From positions 1 to 21,006 of the IMG/VR virus record IMGVR_UViG_3300025645_000559: 21,006 bases of DNA, one strand, 5' to 3'. Shown in pieces: positions 1 through 8,199 of this stretch. The position numbers and the translations under genes were made by a program. The notes beneath the pieces were generated by a model that was not told the origin of the DNA, did not search any database, and saw only the letters and a list, made by a program, of their open reading frames with translations. Source of the DNA: a virus. Positions within the stretch are counted from its first letter, which is position 1. Each line of letters starts with the position of its first letter.

Positions 1-1
1 C

Positions 2-1177
2 CTTCTGATGAACCACATCATGAAAACCGTGATCCAGGAGTACACAAACGCCTCCAAGCTTCTTGGGCAAACGCCCATCGACTATGAGGTAGCTCTCACT
101 GCCACGACTAACAAAGCAGTCGAAGTCCTCAGCGTAGCTACGGGCTTCCCTGCCACGACAGTCCACAGCTTCATGAACCTGAAGGTCGTGGACAACTACA
201 CCACAGGTGTCTCTTCGATCACCCGGACCAACTCCTGGAAAGTGCATAAGAACCAGCTCATCTTCGTTGACGAAGCCTCGATGATCGACACCAAGCTGCA
301 TGACTTCATCTTGCTCGGCACAGATTCCAGCTGCAAAATCATCTATCTGGGTGACCACTGCCAGATGGCACCGGTCTTTGAGACCATCTCCCCGGTCTAC
401 AAGCACCCCAAGAACTTCGTCAATCTGACGGAACCAATGAGGAATGCGGGCCAGCCTGCCCTCGTTGATCTGTGCGCACGTCTCCGCAACACCGTCGAAA
501 CTGGGAAGTTCTTCCAGCTCCCATCGGTTCCTGGTGTCATCGATTATCTCGACGGCCCGTCCGCTCAGCAGTTCATCGACACCACATTCAAAGTCGAGAA
601 CCCTGGCTGCCGGATGCTCTGTTACACCAATGCCCGGGTCCAAGAGTATAACGACTATGTCCGAAATCTAAGGGGTTACCCTGATCTGTTCACCGAGGGT
701 GAAGTCCTGATCAACAACTCCGGCATCCAGCTCGGCAAAACCTTTCTGCGTGTTGAGCAGGAACTCACAGTCAACAAGGTTCTCTCTACGCCTGCACCCC
801 ATTCTCTCGATGCCACAGACCCTAACGCCACGATCGATGTCTATCGGGTCGAACTTAGCACACCTGGTGGTTCCCCCATCTCCGTGATGATCCCGTCCAA
901 TACGGATCACTACAAAGCGATGATGAAGCACTTCGCCAGGATCAAAGACTGGACGAAATTCTACTTCCTCAAGAACAACTTCCCTGACCTTCGTCAGAAG
1001 GATGCGGCCACCGTCTACAAGGCCCAGGGCAGCACCTACAAGTCCGTGTTCCTGGATCTCGGCAACATCGGCAAATGCACCAAGGAAGATCAGCTGGCAC
1101 GGATGCTCTACGTCGGTGCCTCTCGTGCAACCACACGTCTGTTCTTGTTTGGCCAGCTTCCAGATCGCCTCTTTTAA
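2..1177 (+). CDS. RecD/Dda-type SF1B DNA helicase, 5' end cut by window
   Basis: This is an ATP-dependent 5'-3' DNA helicase of superfamily 1B, probably the replicative or recombination helicase of the phage; it corresponds in position to N4 gp37 (from memory). The frame is open to the left edge, and the first ATG in it (base 8) is preceded by two more open codons. The Walker A loop (motif I) is not in the window, so the true start lies upstream. Visible motifs in order: Ia (ALTATTNKAV), II (FVDEAS, Asp codon at 269), III (GDHCQMAPV), IV (LTEPMRN), V (VYKAQGSTY) and VI (YVGASRAT, near 1109-1132). Motifs V and VI match the UvrD_C_2 portion of RecD and Dda helicases. It is the first visible gene of a tightly packed rightward replication operon. 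Family is secure; the exact partner is not known. Confidence 0.93.
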   Translation, partial: LLMNHIMKTVIQEYTNASKLLGQTPIDYEVALTATTNKAVEVLSVATGFPATTVHSFMNLKVVDNYTTGVSSITRTNSWKVHKNQLIFVDEASMIDTKLHDFILLGTDSSCKIIYLGDHCQMAPVFETISPVYKHPKNFVNLTEPMRNAGQPALVDLCARLRNTVETGKFFQLPSVPGVIDYLDGPSAQQFIDTTFKVENPGCRMLCYTNARVQEYNDYVRNLRGYPDLFTEGEVLINNSGIQLGKTFLRVEQELTVNKVLSTPAPHSLDATDPNATIDVYRVELSTPGGSPISVMIPSNTDHYKAMMKHFARIKDWTKFYFLKNNFPDLRQKDAATVYKAQGSTYKSVFLDLGNIGKCTKEDQLARMLYVGASRATTRLFLFGQLPDRLF

Positions 1178-1187
1178 TGGAGAAGTT

Positions 1188-1457
1188 ATGACCAACCTCG
1201 AGAAGTTGTTCGGCCTCGATCAGATAGCCGATTTGTCCCAAATTGAACGGGACTGCCTCGCTGTCCGGTCAGAGTTTCCAGACATCTTGCGAGCTCTCGC
1301 ACTTGATGACTACGACCAGATCACGCTGACGATCTCCTCCGATTACGCCCTGATCCTTGCTGACGATATCGAGTTTGCCGCTCAGCATAATCCCCTTGGT
1401 GAGTTCGGTCCTCCTGCTTGGGTTCACCCTGACTGGGAGGACGACGACTTCACTTAA
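1188..1457 (+). CDS. Small acidic protein of unknown function
   Basis: This gene encodes 89 residues and I do not recognise the family. The start at 1188 is chosen because GGAG at 1179-1182 lies five bases upstream and the gene then begins 10 bases after the helicase stop. A longer reading in the same frame would run deep into the helicase gene and has no ribosome binding site. The protein is strongly acidic, with a C-terminal cluster of Asp and Glu after a Pro/Trp-containing stretch (PPAWVHPDW). It has no signal peptide, membrane segment or cysteine cluster. Its place between helicase and DNA polymerase suggests a replication accessory or DNA-mimic role, but that is inference only. Confidence 0.75.
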   Translation: MTNLEKLFGLDQIADLSQIERDCLAVRSEFPDILRALALDDYDQITLTISSDYALILADDIEFAAQHNPLGEFGPPAWVHPDWEDDDFT

Positions 1458-1483
1458 ACCCACCTCCATTGAGGAGTTTCCCA

Positions 1484-2008
1484 ATGTCTGCCCAATATCG
1501 CAATCCCATATACGTCAACCCTGTCATGGAACTCCTGGACCCAGTGGTCTCTGGTCTGATCATGCCTGAATGGCGCCGCCTGGATGCTATCCTAAAGGCA
1601 TTGATCCTCAAGAATTTCACCGCTGGTGGCCACGAAGATGGCTTCCTCCATGGGGGCGAAACCTACTGCCTCAAGAAGCCCTTCTATCTGCGTGGTGCGC
1701 AAATCTCCCCCATCCATTTCTCGCTCTTTGATGATGCAGAATTCTATCGGCAGTGTCGTGATGACTTGAAACGCGACATCAAGAAACTCCGTCAGTCACT
1801 GACTGTGGTTCTCCCTCGATGCCGCGACAAGCAGGATCTACGGGACGCATTCCCTGAAGTCTTGATCAGATACATCCCCGAGCTGCAGTCGCTGGCAAGA
1901 TCCAGAGAAGAGGGACACCTCCTGGAGTCCACTCCTGTGCTGCACCGCCAATTTGAACAAGCTGTGAAAATAGCCCTCGCTTACACAGCCAACCAGTTGA
2001 TATATTAA
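1484..2008 (+). CDS. Hypothetical protein upstream of DNA polymerase
   Basis: This gene encodes 174 residues of unknown family. The ATG at 1484 is preferred over an in-frame TTG at 1469 because GAGGAG at 1471-1476 sits seven bases before it. The N-terminal part is hydrophobic and mixed. The middle (near residues 85-110) is highly charged (DDLKRDIKKLRQS) and likely helical, and the C-terminal third also looks helical. No catalytic motif, cysteine cluster or membrane segment is evident. Its TAA stop overlaps the ATG of the DNA polymerase (TAATG at 2006-2010), so the two are probably translationally coupled, which hints at a role in replication. N4-like phages carry small unknown genes at this position. 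Confidence 0.8.
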   Translation: MSAQYRNPIYVNPVMELLDPVVSGLIMPEWRRLDAILKALILKNFTAGGHEDGFLHGGETYCLKKPFYLRGAQISPIHFSLFDDAEFYRQCRDDLKRDIKKLRQSLTVVLPRCRDKQDLRDAFPEVLIRYIPELQSLARSREEGHLLESTPVLHRQFEQAVKIALAYTANQLIY

Positions 2009-4611
2009 TGAAATATCTCACCTTTACGAAGCAAGAGCGCAACTCTTACGAGATATGCTTCCTTGTCCCCTCGCTACATATGGCAGATATCGACCGACAC
2101 TATGTCGAGCCGTTTCTCGATAATGAGCGTGAACACCTGCTGGCCTATGACCTGTTCCAACAGGGCAAGAAGACCCCAGTGAAACTCCAACGGGAGTACC
2201 TCGAGCAGCTCCTCCCAATTCTGGAGGATCTGCATGTCAAATACCTCGTCACCTGTGATGCAGAGTATTTCAAAACCCTCACCAAATCCCCCAAAGCAGA
2301 TGCTGCTCTAGGATACGTTCTGGATAGTGTCTGTGGCCGCTTCAAGGTCATCTACTGCCCAAATTACAAGACGATCTTTTACGATCCAGACCGTATCAAA
2401 ACGAATATCAGTGCTGCCCTGCGTGCTCTCGCAATGCACCGGCAGGATACCTACCTTCCCCCGGGCTACGAGATCATCAAGTCTGGCTCCTACCCTTCAA
2501 CCACGGCTGACATCAGATCCTGGCTCCAGCTTTTGTTGGATATGAACTGCGCTCTATCGGCAGACATCGAGACATTCTCTCTGAAGCATCATGAAGCCGG
2601 CATAGGCACCATCAGCTTTGCATGGAATGAGAGCGAAGGTGTTTCCTTCGCAGTTGACTATGAGCCAATCCCCGGTGCCACATCAGCCCCCTACGGCAGA
2701 GCCGTAGTCAATGGGCCTGTGCGAGAGTTGCTGAAGGAGTTCTTCCGCGCCTTCAAACATAAGATGATCTGGCACAACATCAGCTTTGATGTCTATGTGC
2801 TTGTTTATCAACTCTTTATGGATGACCTCCTCGACACGAAAGGTCTCCTAGATGGCCAAGCAGTTCTTCTCAACAACTGGCACTGCACCAAGCTCATCAC
2901 ATACCTCGCCACCAACTCGTGTGCCGGTAACAAACTAGGTCTGAAAGACCAGGCCCAGGAGTTCGCAGGCAACTACGCTGTGGGTGACATCAAAGATATC
3001 ACCATGATACCTTTGGACGTCCTGTTGCGGTACAATCTGGTGGATACCCTTTCCACCTGGTTCGTCTTCAACAAGCACTGGCCCACCATGGTCCAGGACG
3101 AGCAGCTCGAGATCTATAACGAGCTGTTCCAGCCCTGCATTTGGGACATAATCCAGATGCAGCTCACTGGCCTTCCCATTGATATGGAAGAGGTAAAGCG
3201 TCTCGAGATCGAGTTGCAAACTCATTCCGACAAAGCTGTCGCTGAGATGAACAACAACATTCTCCTGCAGGAGTTCCTCTACACGGAGAATGAGGCCTTA
3301 GTTCTCAAGAAGAACGCAGAATACAAGGTCAAGCGCATCACGCTTGCTGATGTCGATGTACCCTTCAATCCCAACTCGGGCCCGCAGCTTCAGCGGTTCC
3401 TCTTTGAGCAGCTTGACCTGCCTGTTCTGGATCTCACCGATACAAAGCAGCCGGCCACTGGAGGGGAAACTCTCGAGAAGCTTCTGAACCACACAGAGGA
3501 TCCAGAGATACTGGAGTTTCTGCAAGCTTTGCTGGAGTTCAAAGGCGTCGATAAGCTCCTCACCAGCTTCATTCCTGCGTTCCTCAAAGCGGCGCCGGAT
3601 GACAATGGTTGGCACTGGCTCTTTGGCAACTTCAACCTTGGTGGAACTCTGTCCGGTCGCCTGTCCTCATCGGGACCCAACCTGCAGAACCTACCGGCCA
3701 AAGGCAAATGGGCTAAGCTGGTCAAGAAGTGTTTCAAAGCCCCTCCTGGTTTTCTGTTTATTGGTCTGGATTTCGACTCCCTTGAGGACAAGATTTCAGC
3801 TCTCACAACAAACGATCCCAATAAGCTGAAGGTCTACACGGATGGGTATGACGGGCACTCTTTGAGGGCCTACTCGTATTTCACCGAGCGGATGTCTGAC
3901 ATTGATCCAGACTCAGTGGCCAGCATCAACTCGATCGGCAAGAAATACCCCAATGAACGGCAGGATTCTAAAGCTCCGACTTTTGCCCTCACTTACCAAG
4001 GGACCTACATCACCCTGATCAACAACTCAGGGTTCACCGAGCCCTTGGCACGCCACATCGAGAACCAGTACCACGAGCTGTACCGGGTCTCAGACGAGTG
4101 GGTTGCTGCCCGCATCCATGAAGCCTCAAAGACCGGTTTCATCACGGGTGCCTTTGGTCTCAAAGTCCGGACCCCTCTGCTGAAGCAGACCATCCTCGGA
4201 AACCGAGGCACACCCTATGAAGCAGAGGCCGAAGGTCGCTCAGCGGGCAATGCTTTGGGACAGTCTTGGTGTCTCCTCAATAGCCGGGCCCACAAAGAGT
4301 TCATGAAGGTCGTTAGATCTGGTGAATATCGCCTGGATATACGGCCCTGCGCTCAAATCCATGACGCAGGCTACTACGTCATCCCTGATGCGATGCCTGT
4401 TTTACGCTATGTAAACAAGCATTTAGTCGAGGCTGTGCAGTGGCAAGATCACCCAGATATCCAACATGATGCCGTCAAACTCAGCGGGCAATTAGGGGTC
4501 TTTTACCCTGATTGGTCAGCGGAGATGACACTCCCAATCGAAGCATCAAGTGAAACTATCAACGATCTTGCTTATAAACATCACTTGAAATACTGTGCTG
4601 AAACCGCTTGA
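2008..4611 (+). CDS. Family A DNA polymerase with 3'-5' exonuclease
   Basis: This is the phage replicative DNA polymerase, 867 residues, the counterpart of N4 gp39. The exonuclease domain has Exo I (D186-x-E188), Exo II (HN at 256-257 with D261) and Exo III (Y342-x3-D346), so proofreading should be active. The polymerase domain has motif A (D588...E593), motif B (R651, K655, F659, Y663, the exact R-x3-K-x3-F-x3-Y spacing of E. coli R754/K758/F762/Y766) and motif C (H785-D786). Motif C reads HDA rather than the usual HDE, and motif A reads LDFDSLEDK instead of DYSQIELR. No 5'-3' exonuclease domain is present. About 180 N-terminal residues precede the exonuclease and match nothing I know. The start overlaps the previous stop (TAATG) and has no clear Shine-Dalgarno, so translation probably depends on reinitiation. 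Confidence 0.97.
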   Translation: MKYLTFTKQERNSYEICFLVPSLHMADIDRHYVEPFLDNEREHLLAYDLFQQGKKTPVKLQREYLEQLLPILEDLHVKYLVTCDAEYFKTLTKSPKADAALGYVLDSVCGRFKVIYCPNYKTIFYDPDRIKTNISAALRALAMHRQDTYLPPGYEIIKSGSYPSTTADIRSWLQLLLDMNCALSADIETFSLKHHEAGIGTISFAWNESEGVSFAVDYEPIPGATSAPYGRAVVNGPVRELLKEFFRAFKHKMIWHNISFDVYVLVYQLFMDDLLDTKGLLDGQAVLLNNWHCTKLITYLATNSCAGNKLGLKDQAQEFAGNYAVGDIKDITMIPLDVLLRYNLVDTLSTWFVFNKHWPTMVQDEQLEIYNELFQPCIWDIIQMQLTGLPIDMEEVKRLEIELQTHSDKAVAEMNNNILLQEFLYTENEALVLKKNAEYKVKRITLADVDVPFNPNSGPQLQRFLFEQLDLPVLDLTDTKQPATGGETLEKLLNHTEDPEILEFLQALLEFKGVDKLLTSFIPAFLKAAPDDNGWHWLFGNFNLGGTLSGRLSSSGPNLQNLPAKGKWAKLVKKCFKAPPGFLFIGLDFDSLEDKISALTTNDPNKLKVYTDGYDGHSLRAYSYFTERMSDIDPDSVASINSIGKKYPNERQDSKAPTFALTYQGTYITLINNSGFTEPLARHIENQYHELYRVSDEWVAARIHEASKTGFITGAFGLKVRTPLLKQTILGNRGTPYEAEAEGRSAGNALGQSWCLLNSRAHKEFMKVVRSGEYRLDIRPCAQIHDAGYYVIPDAMPVLRYVNKHLVEAVQWQDHPDIQHDAVKLSGQLGVFYPDWSAEMTLPIEASSETINDLAYKHHLKYCAETA

Positions 4612-4612
4612 T

Positions 4613-4628
4613 ATTATCCCCCGATAAT
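4613..4628 (+). promoter_or_regulatory. Short hairpin between polymerase and next gene
   Basis: ATTATC and GATAAT form a six-base-pair dyad around a CCCC loop, two bases after the polymerase stop codon. There is no T-run after it, so it is not a standard terminator. It may be an RNA processing or stability element, or a protein-binding site within an AT-rich promoter region. Confidence 0.35.
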
Positions 4629-4647
4629 CAACTAGAAAGATTCCCCA

Positions 4648-4950
4648 ATGTCTAAGTCTGAAGTCCAAAGCCGTGCCATGTATTTCTACATCGCCTCGGT
4701 CGAAGCCAACTTTGAGCGTGACGGTGCAATCCGTCGACGCACGATGAATATCGTGTTGGAACTCCAGGAACGGAAGATCACAGCTGCGGCCCTGAACAAC
4801 GCTCAGCTCGCCATCACACAACGTCTCTTTGAAGAGATGGGTGTCGACCGTGAGTCCACCAAAGACCTGGTGTTCCTGAACATCAGCTACCTGGGTCACA
4901 TGCCTCGCCGGGCTTTCCACGACATGCAGCCAGAATCTTTAGACTCCTGA
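4648..4950 (+). CDS. Hypothetical 100-residue protein
   Basis: The family is not recognised. The protein has 100 residues with a charged, mostly helical N-terminal two thirds (Arg-rich near residues 27-32, RDGAIRRR) and a C-terminal segment ending in acidic and serine residues. There are no cysteines, membrane segments or catalytic motifs. The start at 4648 is the only reasonable ATG; the upstream AGAAAG is a weak ribosome binding site. The gene lies alone between the DNA polymerase and a terminator, so its transcription may end here while the next gene has its own strong ribosome binding site. Small unknown proteins also occupy this position (gp40-gp41) in N4, as I recall. Real gene status is supported by gene-tight spacing and lack of a convincing alternative frame. 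Confidence 0.75.
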   Translation: MSKSEVQSRAMYFYIASVEANFERDGAIRRRTMNIVLELQERKITAAALNNAQLAITQRLFEEMGVDRESTKDLVFLNISYLGHMPRRAFHDMQPESLDS

Positions 4951-4960
4951 GTCTTTTTTT
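4941..4960 (+). terminator. Short Rho-independent-type terminator
   Basis: AGACT/AGTCT form a five- to six-pair stem around CCTG and are followed directly by seven T residues (4954-4960). The stop codon of the preceding gene (TGA, 4948-4950) lies inside the hairpin. The stem is short, so termination is probably partial. A second small GC-rich hairpin (GGGGC/GCCTC, 4961-4974) follows. Confidence 0.5.
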
Positions 4961-4989
4961 GGGGCTGAAGCCTCCTTCTGCAACACCAA

Positions 4990-4999
4990 GAGGTGATCC
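4990..4999 (+). promoter_or_regulatory. Extended Shine-Dalgarno for the nuclease gene
   Basis: GAGGTGATCC is a ten-base uninterrupted complement of the conserved 16S rRNA 3' end and ends one base before the ATG at 5000. It is much longer than the ribosome binding sites of neighbouring genes, and it fixes the start. Confidence 0.75.
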
Positions 5000-5998
5000 A
5001 TGAACGTAATGACCAACAACTCCGATCTGTCTCTCTGCATGTCCGTCTGGCTTGCCCATGACGACTACGCCAATGGCGCAGACCAGTTCCCTGGGAAGAA
5101 CGTGATATCGGCCACCTCGTTGCTGAAGCCTACCCGCCAGCTTGTCCTGGGAAATCGTGTGCCCATGAAGGAGCGGACTGTCGACGTATCTGACATGATC
5201 CCCTCCCAATTGGGCCGCGCTATCCATGACAGCATCGAGGGAGCCTGGACCCATGGCTACCAAGAGGCCATGCTCAAGCTGGGGTACACCCAGAAAGTCA
5301 TCGACCGTGTCAGGATCAACCCTGAGACCGTCGAAGACGGGGACCTTCCCGTCTATCTCGAGCAACGGTTTTTCAAATCCATCACAGTTGATGGTGTGGA
5401 AATCATCATATCGGGCAAATTCGACCAGATTATCATGGGCGAATTGAACGACACCAAGACCACATCCGTCTACGCCTACATCAATCGCTCGAAGGAAGAG
5501 GACTACCGAATTCAGGGCTCGATCTATCGTTGGATCAGCCAAGACAAGGTGACCTCTGACATCATGCGTATCCAGCACGTCTTCACCGACTGGCAAAGGT
5601 CCATGGCCCGAGCCAGCAGAGATTACCCCCAAGAGCGGGTTGTCGAATTCAAAGTGGAGATGATGAACATCAAAGAGACCGAGAATTGGATGCGTCTCAA
5701 GGTCCGGGAAATCATTGCCAACCAGAACCTCCCAGAACCAGAAGTGATCCGGTGCTCTGACAAAGATCTCTGGAAATCTGACCCGCAATACAAGTTCTAC
5801 GCTGACCCCGCAAAAGCCACACAAGGTGGAAGATCTACAAAGAACTTCGCCAATTACCCCGCAGCTGCAGCCCACCGCAACAAGGCGGGAAAAGGCGTTG
5901 TCATAACAGTTCCCGGCCAGGTGAAAGCCTGTGGCTACTGCCCTGGCTTTACCGAATGCACTCAGAAAGACGAGTACCCTGAAAATGATCGATCTTAA
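5000..5998 (+). CDS. RecB/Cas4-type PD-(D/E)XK nuclease
   Basis: This 332-residue protein has the signature of the RecB/Cas4 exonuclease family. H76 sits in the GRAIHDSIE helix, E121 follows, D142 is in SGKFDQ, D151-x-K153 is in LNDTKTT, and Q172-x3-Y176 is the family's QxxxY motif. The C-terminus has C311-x2-C314-x5-C320, like the C-terminal half of the Cas4/AddB iron-sulfur cluster. The usual first cysteine before the H motif is absent (the matching stretch reads LLKPTRQ); C13 or C252 are the other cysteines. It probably trims DNA ends in phage recombination or replication, or degrades host DNA. It corresponds in position to N4 gp42 (from memory). Its 3' end overlaps the primase-helicase start by 14 bases, which suggests coupled translation. 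Confidence 0.9.
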   Translation: MNVMTNNSDLSLCMSVWLAHDDYANGADQFPGKNVISATSLLKPTRQLVLGNRVPMKERTVDVSDMIPSQLGRAIHDSIEGAWTHGYQEAMLKLGYTQKVIDRVRINPETVEDGDLPVYLEQRFFKSITVDGVEIIISGKFDQIIMGELNDTKTTSVYAYINRSKEEDYRIQGSIYRWISQDKVTSDIMRIQHVFTDWQRSMARASRDYPQERVVEFKVEMMNIKETENWMRLKVREIIANQNLPEPEVIRCSDKDLWKSDPQYKFYADPAKATQGGRSTKNFANYPAAAAHRNKAGKGVVITVPGQVKACGYCPGFTECTQKDEYPENDRS

Positions 5999-8132
5999 CA
6001 CTGTAGACCACCACCCTGCGATCGAGGAAATTGTCGAAATCCTCTGCAATAAAGCCCAGAAAACCGACCGTGGTTTCTTCCGTGTTGAGGTTGCCTATTT
6101 CCTCTCCAAGATGGCCGCTTCAATGCGTGCCACGATCCAGACAAAGGACCGGGGAGAGATCCCAGTGAATGTTTATGCACTGGCCCTGGCAACGTCCGGC
6201 TTTGGAAAAGGCCATTCCATAAGTATTATGGAAACTGACTTCATGGCTGGCTTCCGCAAACGCTTCATGGAAGACACATTTCCGGTAATCTCTGAAGGCC
6301 ACCTCGCCCGTCTGGCTCTCGAACGTGCAGCCATGTCAGGCAAGACCGAAGAGGAAGAAAAGCAGAAGCTTGACCGGGAATTCATGGATGCAGGCGCACT
6401 CGCTTTCACCTTCGATTCAGGCACTCCAGCAGCCGTCAAGCAGATGCGCCAGAAGCTTCTCCTGGCAAAGTGCGGCGCCATCAATCTCCAGATCGATGAG
6501 ATTGGTTCCAATCTTGTTGGCTCCACAGATGTTCTCAACGTCTTCCTCGAGCTTTACGATCAAGGACAGGTCAAGCAGAAGCTCATCAAGAATACCGCGG
6601 AGAACACCCGGGGCGAAGAGCTTGAGGGCAAGACCCCAACCAACGCTCTGTTGTTTGGCACACCGTCAAAGCTTCTCGACGGAGGCATCACTGAGGATCA
6701 CTTCTACTCCTTCCTGGAGATAGGCTACGCTCGTCGCTGCCTGTTTGCATGGGGTGAGCATGAACGTGCTTCCGCCTCTCTGTCGCCTGCCGAGATCTAC
6801 AAGCGGCTTACACAGAGCAGAAACACTGCCACTACAAACGCATGGACCAATCAGTTCGCGCTTCTCGCTGACCCAGCAAAGTATGGCTGGGAGATGGAAG
6901 TCCAGGACGACGTAGCAATCGAGCTGCTCACCTACAAGATTGAGTGTGAGGACCTTGCCGATCGCATGGCCGATCATGAGGATATCCGCAAAGCGGAGAT
7001 GTCTCACCGGTACTTCAAGTGCATCAAACTGGCCGGCGCATTGGCATTTGTCGATGAGTCTTCCGAAATCACAATGTCCCACCTGCACTCTTCCATGAAA
7101 CTGGTCGAGGAAAGTGGCGTTGCGTTCCAGAAGCTGATGAACCGTGAGAAGACCTACGTGAAGCTGGCCAAGTACATTGCGGCCAACGACACTGAGTTGA
7201 CCCACGCTGATCTGCACGAAGCCCTTCCGTTCTATAAGTCGGGCCAGGCTGCACGCAACGAGATGATGACCCTGGCGACTGCCTGGGGCTACAAGCAGCA
7301 CATCCTCATTCGGAAAACTTTCGTGGATGGTATTGAATTCTTCTCAGGTGACACGCTTGAGGAGACCAACCTAGACGAGATGCGTCTGTCGTACTCGGAC
7401 CACTTTGCTTACAACTATCAACCCGAGAAAGCTGCCTTCAAGCAGCTGCACCTGTTGACCCAAGCAAAGGACATGCACTGGGCAAATCACCACTTCACCA
7501 AAGGCCACCGTGCCGAGGAGAATGTGATCGAGGGCTTCAACATGGTCGTCATCGACTTTGATGGGGATGTGCAACTGGCAACAGTTCACGACCTCCTGAA
7601 AGACTACCAGTTCATGACCCACACCACGAAGCGTCACACACCTGAAGTGAACCGCTTCCGGGTCATCTTGCCGATCAACTATGTCCTGACACTGGATCAG
7701 GACGACTACAAAGAGTTCATGAACAACGTCATGGATTGGCTGCCATTCAAAGCTGACGAGCAAGCAAACCAGCGTGCCCGCAAGTGGATGACATTCGATG
7801 GTGGCACCCATCATTACAATGACGGGGACCTCCTCGACTCTTTGAAGTTCATCCCAAAGACCACGAAGAACGAACAGTACCGCAACTCTATGAGTGAACT
7901 GGAGTCTCTCGATAATCTCGAGCGCTGGTTCGCTCAGCGGATGGCGTCAGGCAACCGAAACAACCAGATGATCAAGTACGCCTTGGCTCTGGTTGATGGC
8001 GGTATGGATCTGACCCAAGTCGAGCAATCTGTTCTCAGCTTCAACGCTCGTATGAACTCACCTCTTACGGAAGATGAGATCAGATCTACGATTCTCGTCA
8101 CCGTAGCGAAAAAGATCTACTCGTCTCCTTGA
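5985..8132 (+). CDS. Primase-helicase: ATPase + AEP-like primase + PriCT
   Basis: This 715-residue protein occupies the position of N4 gp43, the primase. The N-terminal half resembles DUF3987-type phage helicases: a P-loop SGFGKGHS (G74-K75, followed by Gly instead of Ser/Thr), a Walker B IDE (D171-E172) and a YARR arginine pair near residue 243. The C-terminal half looks like an archaeo-eukaryotic-type primase: D524-x-D526-G-D, then H551 in the stretch TKRHTPEVNRFR, with R557/R559. The last ~75 residues (GNRNNQMIKYALAL, then NSPLTEDEIRSTI) match the PriCT domain. Order is therefore ATPase-primase-PriCT, the reverse of the common primase-PriCT-helicase order. The ATG at 5985 is chosen inside the nuclease 3' end; a longer upstream reading overlaps the nuclease by 68 bases. 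Primase assignment rests on motifs seen by eye. Confidence 0.85.
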   Translation: MIDLNTVDHHPAIEEIVEILCNKAQKTDRGFFRVEVAYFLSKMAASMRATIQTKDRGEIPVNVYALALATSGFGKGHSISIMETDFMAGFRKRFMEDTFPVISEGHLARLALERAAMSGKTEEEEKQKLDREFMDAGALAFTFDSGTPAAVKQMRQKLLLAKCGAINLQIDEIGSNLVGSTDVLNVFLELYDQGQVKQKLIKNTAENTRGEELEGKTPTNALLFGTPSKLLDGGITEDHFYSFLEIGYARRCLFAWGEHERASASLSPAEIYKRLTQSRNTATTNAWTNQFALLADPAKYGWEMEVQDDVAIELLTYKIECEDLADRMADHEDIRKAEMSHRYFKCIKLAGALAFVDESSEITMSHLHSSMKLVEESGVAFQKLMNREKTYVKLAKYIAANDTELTHADLHEALPFYKSGQAARNEMMTLATAWGYKQHILIRKTFVDGIEFFSGDTLEETNLDEMRLSYSDHFAYNYQPEKAAFKQLHLLTQAKDMHWANHHFTKGHRAEENVIEGFNMVVIDFDGDVQLATVHDLLKDYQFMTHTTKRHTPEVNRFRVILPINYVLTLDQDDYKEFMNNVMDWLPFKADEQANQRARKWMTFDGGTHHYNDGDLLDSLKFIPKTTKNEQYRNSMSELESLDNLERWFAQRMASGNRNNQMIKYALALVDGGMDLTQVEQSVLSFNARMNSPLTEDEIRSTILVTVAKKIYSSP

Positions 8133-8149
8133 TATATTATCTAGGATAT

Positions 8150-8176
8150 GTGACACCTTAATCCCCGCGATATAAT
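8150..8176 (+). promoter_or_regulatory. Candidate promoter before ATPase gene
   Basis: A perfect TATAAT (8171-8176) stands 15 bases after GTGACA (8150-8155), which matches five of six bases of the sigma-70 -35 box. The spacer is shorter than the ideal 17. It lies in the 119-base gap after the primase gene, where the downstream ATPase-SSB-RuvC group would need its own transcript. Confidence 0.4.
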
Positions 8177-8180
8177 CCAC

Positions 8181-8199
8181 GGATATTTCCCAAATATCC
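8181..8199 (+). promoter_or_regulatory. Perfect 19-base palindrome, possible operator
   Basis: GGATATTT and AAATATCC form a perfect eight-pair dyad around CCC. It lies four bases after the TATAAT above and 52 bases before the next ATG. Position suggests a repressor or activator site overlapping the transcription start. A run of six T occurs at 8209-8214 but is nine bases away, so a terminator reading is weaker. Confidence 0.4.

Noticed and set aside
4883-6049. Leftward open frame of 388 codons
   Set aside because: It lies antisense to the nuclease gene, whose motifs are unmistakable, and its translation is a Gly/Val/Leu/His-rich mirror sequence without recognisable domains.
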